From NCBI GenBank assembly GCA_046727435.1, contig JBKPCR010000226.1, forward strand, positions 1-14,979: a stretch of DNA of 14,979 nucleotides, given 5' to 3'. The translations under genes and the position numbers were made by a program. Below, piece by piece: positions 14,290 to 14,979 of the stretch (position 1 is the stretch's first letter; each line of letters opens with the position of its first letter). The stretch comes from CAVPRW01 sp046727435 [NCBI: bacterium] (GTDB lineage Bacteria; Tectomicrobia; Entotheonellia; J063). The notes beneath the pieces are model-generated. The model searched no databases, was not told the DNA's origin, and saw only the letters and a list, made by a program, of their open reading frames with translations.

Positions 14290-14916
14290 ATGCCTGAGCA
14301 GGTCGAGGCGGTGGTCATTGGCGGCGGACAGGCTGGGCTGGCCATCAGCGACTCTCTGACCCAACAGGGCCGTCCGCACGTGGTGCTGGAACAGGCCCCG
14401 CAGATCGCACCTGCCTGGCGGCACGGGCGGTGGGACTCCTTCACGCTCCTGACCCCCAACTGGACGGTGCGGTTGCCGGGCTTCCCATATCAGGGGGGCG
14501 ATCGGGACGGGTTCATGCCCCGGGCGGACGTGGTGCGCCACCTGGAGCAGTATGCGGCCAGCTTCCAGGCCCCAGTGCGCTGCGGGGTGCAGGTCACGGC
14601 TGTCGATCCGGCGCGGAACGGACAAGGCTACTGCTTGGCCACCGCGGATGGCGCCACCTACGCGGCGGCTACCGTCGTCGTCGCCACAGGCTCGTTTCAG
14701 TTCCCCAAGCCCTCGCCCTTTAGTAGCGCCTTGCCCCCGGAAATCACGCAGCTGCACTCCAGCCACTACCGGAATCCCAGTACCCTACCGCCTGGGGCGG
14801 TGCTGCTGGTCGGCAGCGCCGATTCCGGCGGCCAGATCAGGGTATTAAAGGATTTTTTCACGAGTGATGTACCAAGTGGTGAAGAAGTGGTGAACCCCGA
14901 TGTTTCAAGACGTTGA
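14290..14916 (+). pseudogene. Flavin-containing monooxygenase, truncated
   Basis: N-terminal half of an FAD/NADPH-dependent monooxygenase of the CzcO/FMO-like type. ATG 14290 follows AGGAGG (14276-14281, spacing 8). The FAD motif VVIGGGQAGLAIS (GxGxxG) is at residues 9-21. WRHGRWDSFTLLTPNW, PGFPY and the ATG motif VVVATGSFQFPKP follow in the usual order. At residue 174 the NADPH motif begins as VGSADSGGQI (usually GSGxSG), then family similarity stops and an unrelated tail (RVLKDFFTSDVPSGEE) runs to TGA 14914-14916. Homologues are near 400 residues, so the second half is missing. The sequence after about 14840 is more AT-rich and carries an 11-bp tandem duplication, which suggests a foreign insertion or a rearrangement joint. 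The active substrate is unknown. Confidence 0.75.
14874..14894 (+). repeat. Tandem duplication AAGTGGTGAA x2
   Basis: AAGTGGTGAA at 14874-14883 and 14885-14894, one base apart. It lies just past the point where the monooxygenase loses family similarity and could be replication slippage or part of an inserted sequence. Confidence 0.45.
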
Positions 14917-14979
14917 GATAGACCGATGCATTGGAGGGCGTGCGATCCTGCCCACACCGACAGAGGATACGGATCCATT

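Noticed and set aside
1-14979. tRNA or rRNA genes
   Set aside because: No cloverleaf-like stretch with a T-loop GGTTCGAATCC-type box or conserved rRNA segment was seen on either strand by eye.

Overview
The window is GC-rich bacterial DNA with low coding density. Genes lie on both strands among many broken genes and long non-coding stretches. The recognisable families are a phage/plasmid-type primase-helicase, a zinc-ribbon protein close to the CGNR group, a zinc-ribbon adenylate cyclase, an SF1 helicase, a vanadium haloperoxidase and a flavin monooxygenase. This mix fits a large-genome environmental bacterium such as Chloroflexota or a Tectomicrobia/Entotheonella-like lineage. There is no rRNA or marker gene here, so the taxon is a weak inference.

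Layout. 59-1066: decayed primase/RepA-like helicase with a large internal deletion. 1067-2640: about 1.57 kb with no recognisable gene, but with a 34-bp hairpin element present twice, seven copies of TCTTCCGC/GCGGAAGA and one perfect 9-bp hairpin. 2683-3180: unknown decayed gene. 3644-4612 (minus): zinc-ribbon gene interrupted by one amber codon. 5177-5674: intact YaiI/YqxD-type protein. 6188-6600: remains of an adenylate cyclase. 6603-7280: solute-binding protein gene with one TGA. 7390-8538: SF1 helicase N-terminal half with one TAG, cut off after Walker A. 8662-9210: intact Nudix ADP-ribose pyrophosphatase. 9875-10882: endonuclease/exonuclease/phosphatase-family protein with an intact catalytic core. 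11492-12286: C-terminal part of a vanadium haloperoxidase lacking an expected histidine. 12508-13428: intact membrane protein made of two related halves. 13715-14163: a strong promoter, a short ORF of doubtful value, direct repeats and a 9-bp inverted repeat. 14290-14916: flavin monooxygenase truncated at its second nucleotide-binding motif.

The genes do not form an evident pathway or operon. The window reads as isolated intact housekeeping or accessory genes (yaiI-like, Nudix, EEP, membrane protein) among the remains of others. The most unusual signal is a minus-strand sequence family present four times (about 3281, 4761, 5879 and 9256). Its two ends are always exactly 49 nt apart and all copies align codon by codon. 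No complete novel system can be claimed from this window alone.
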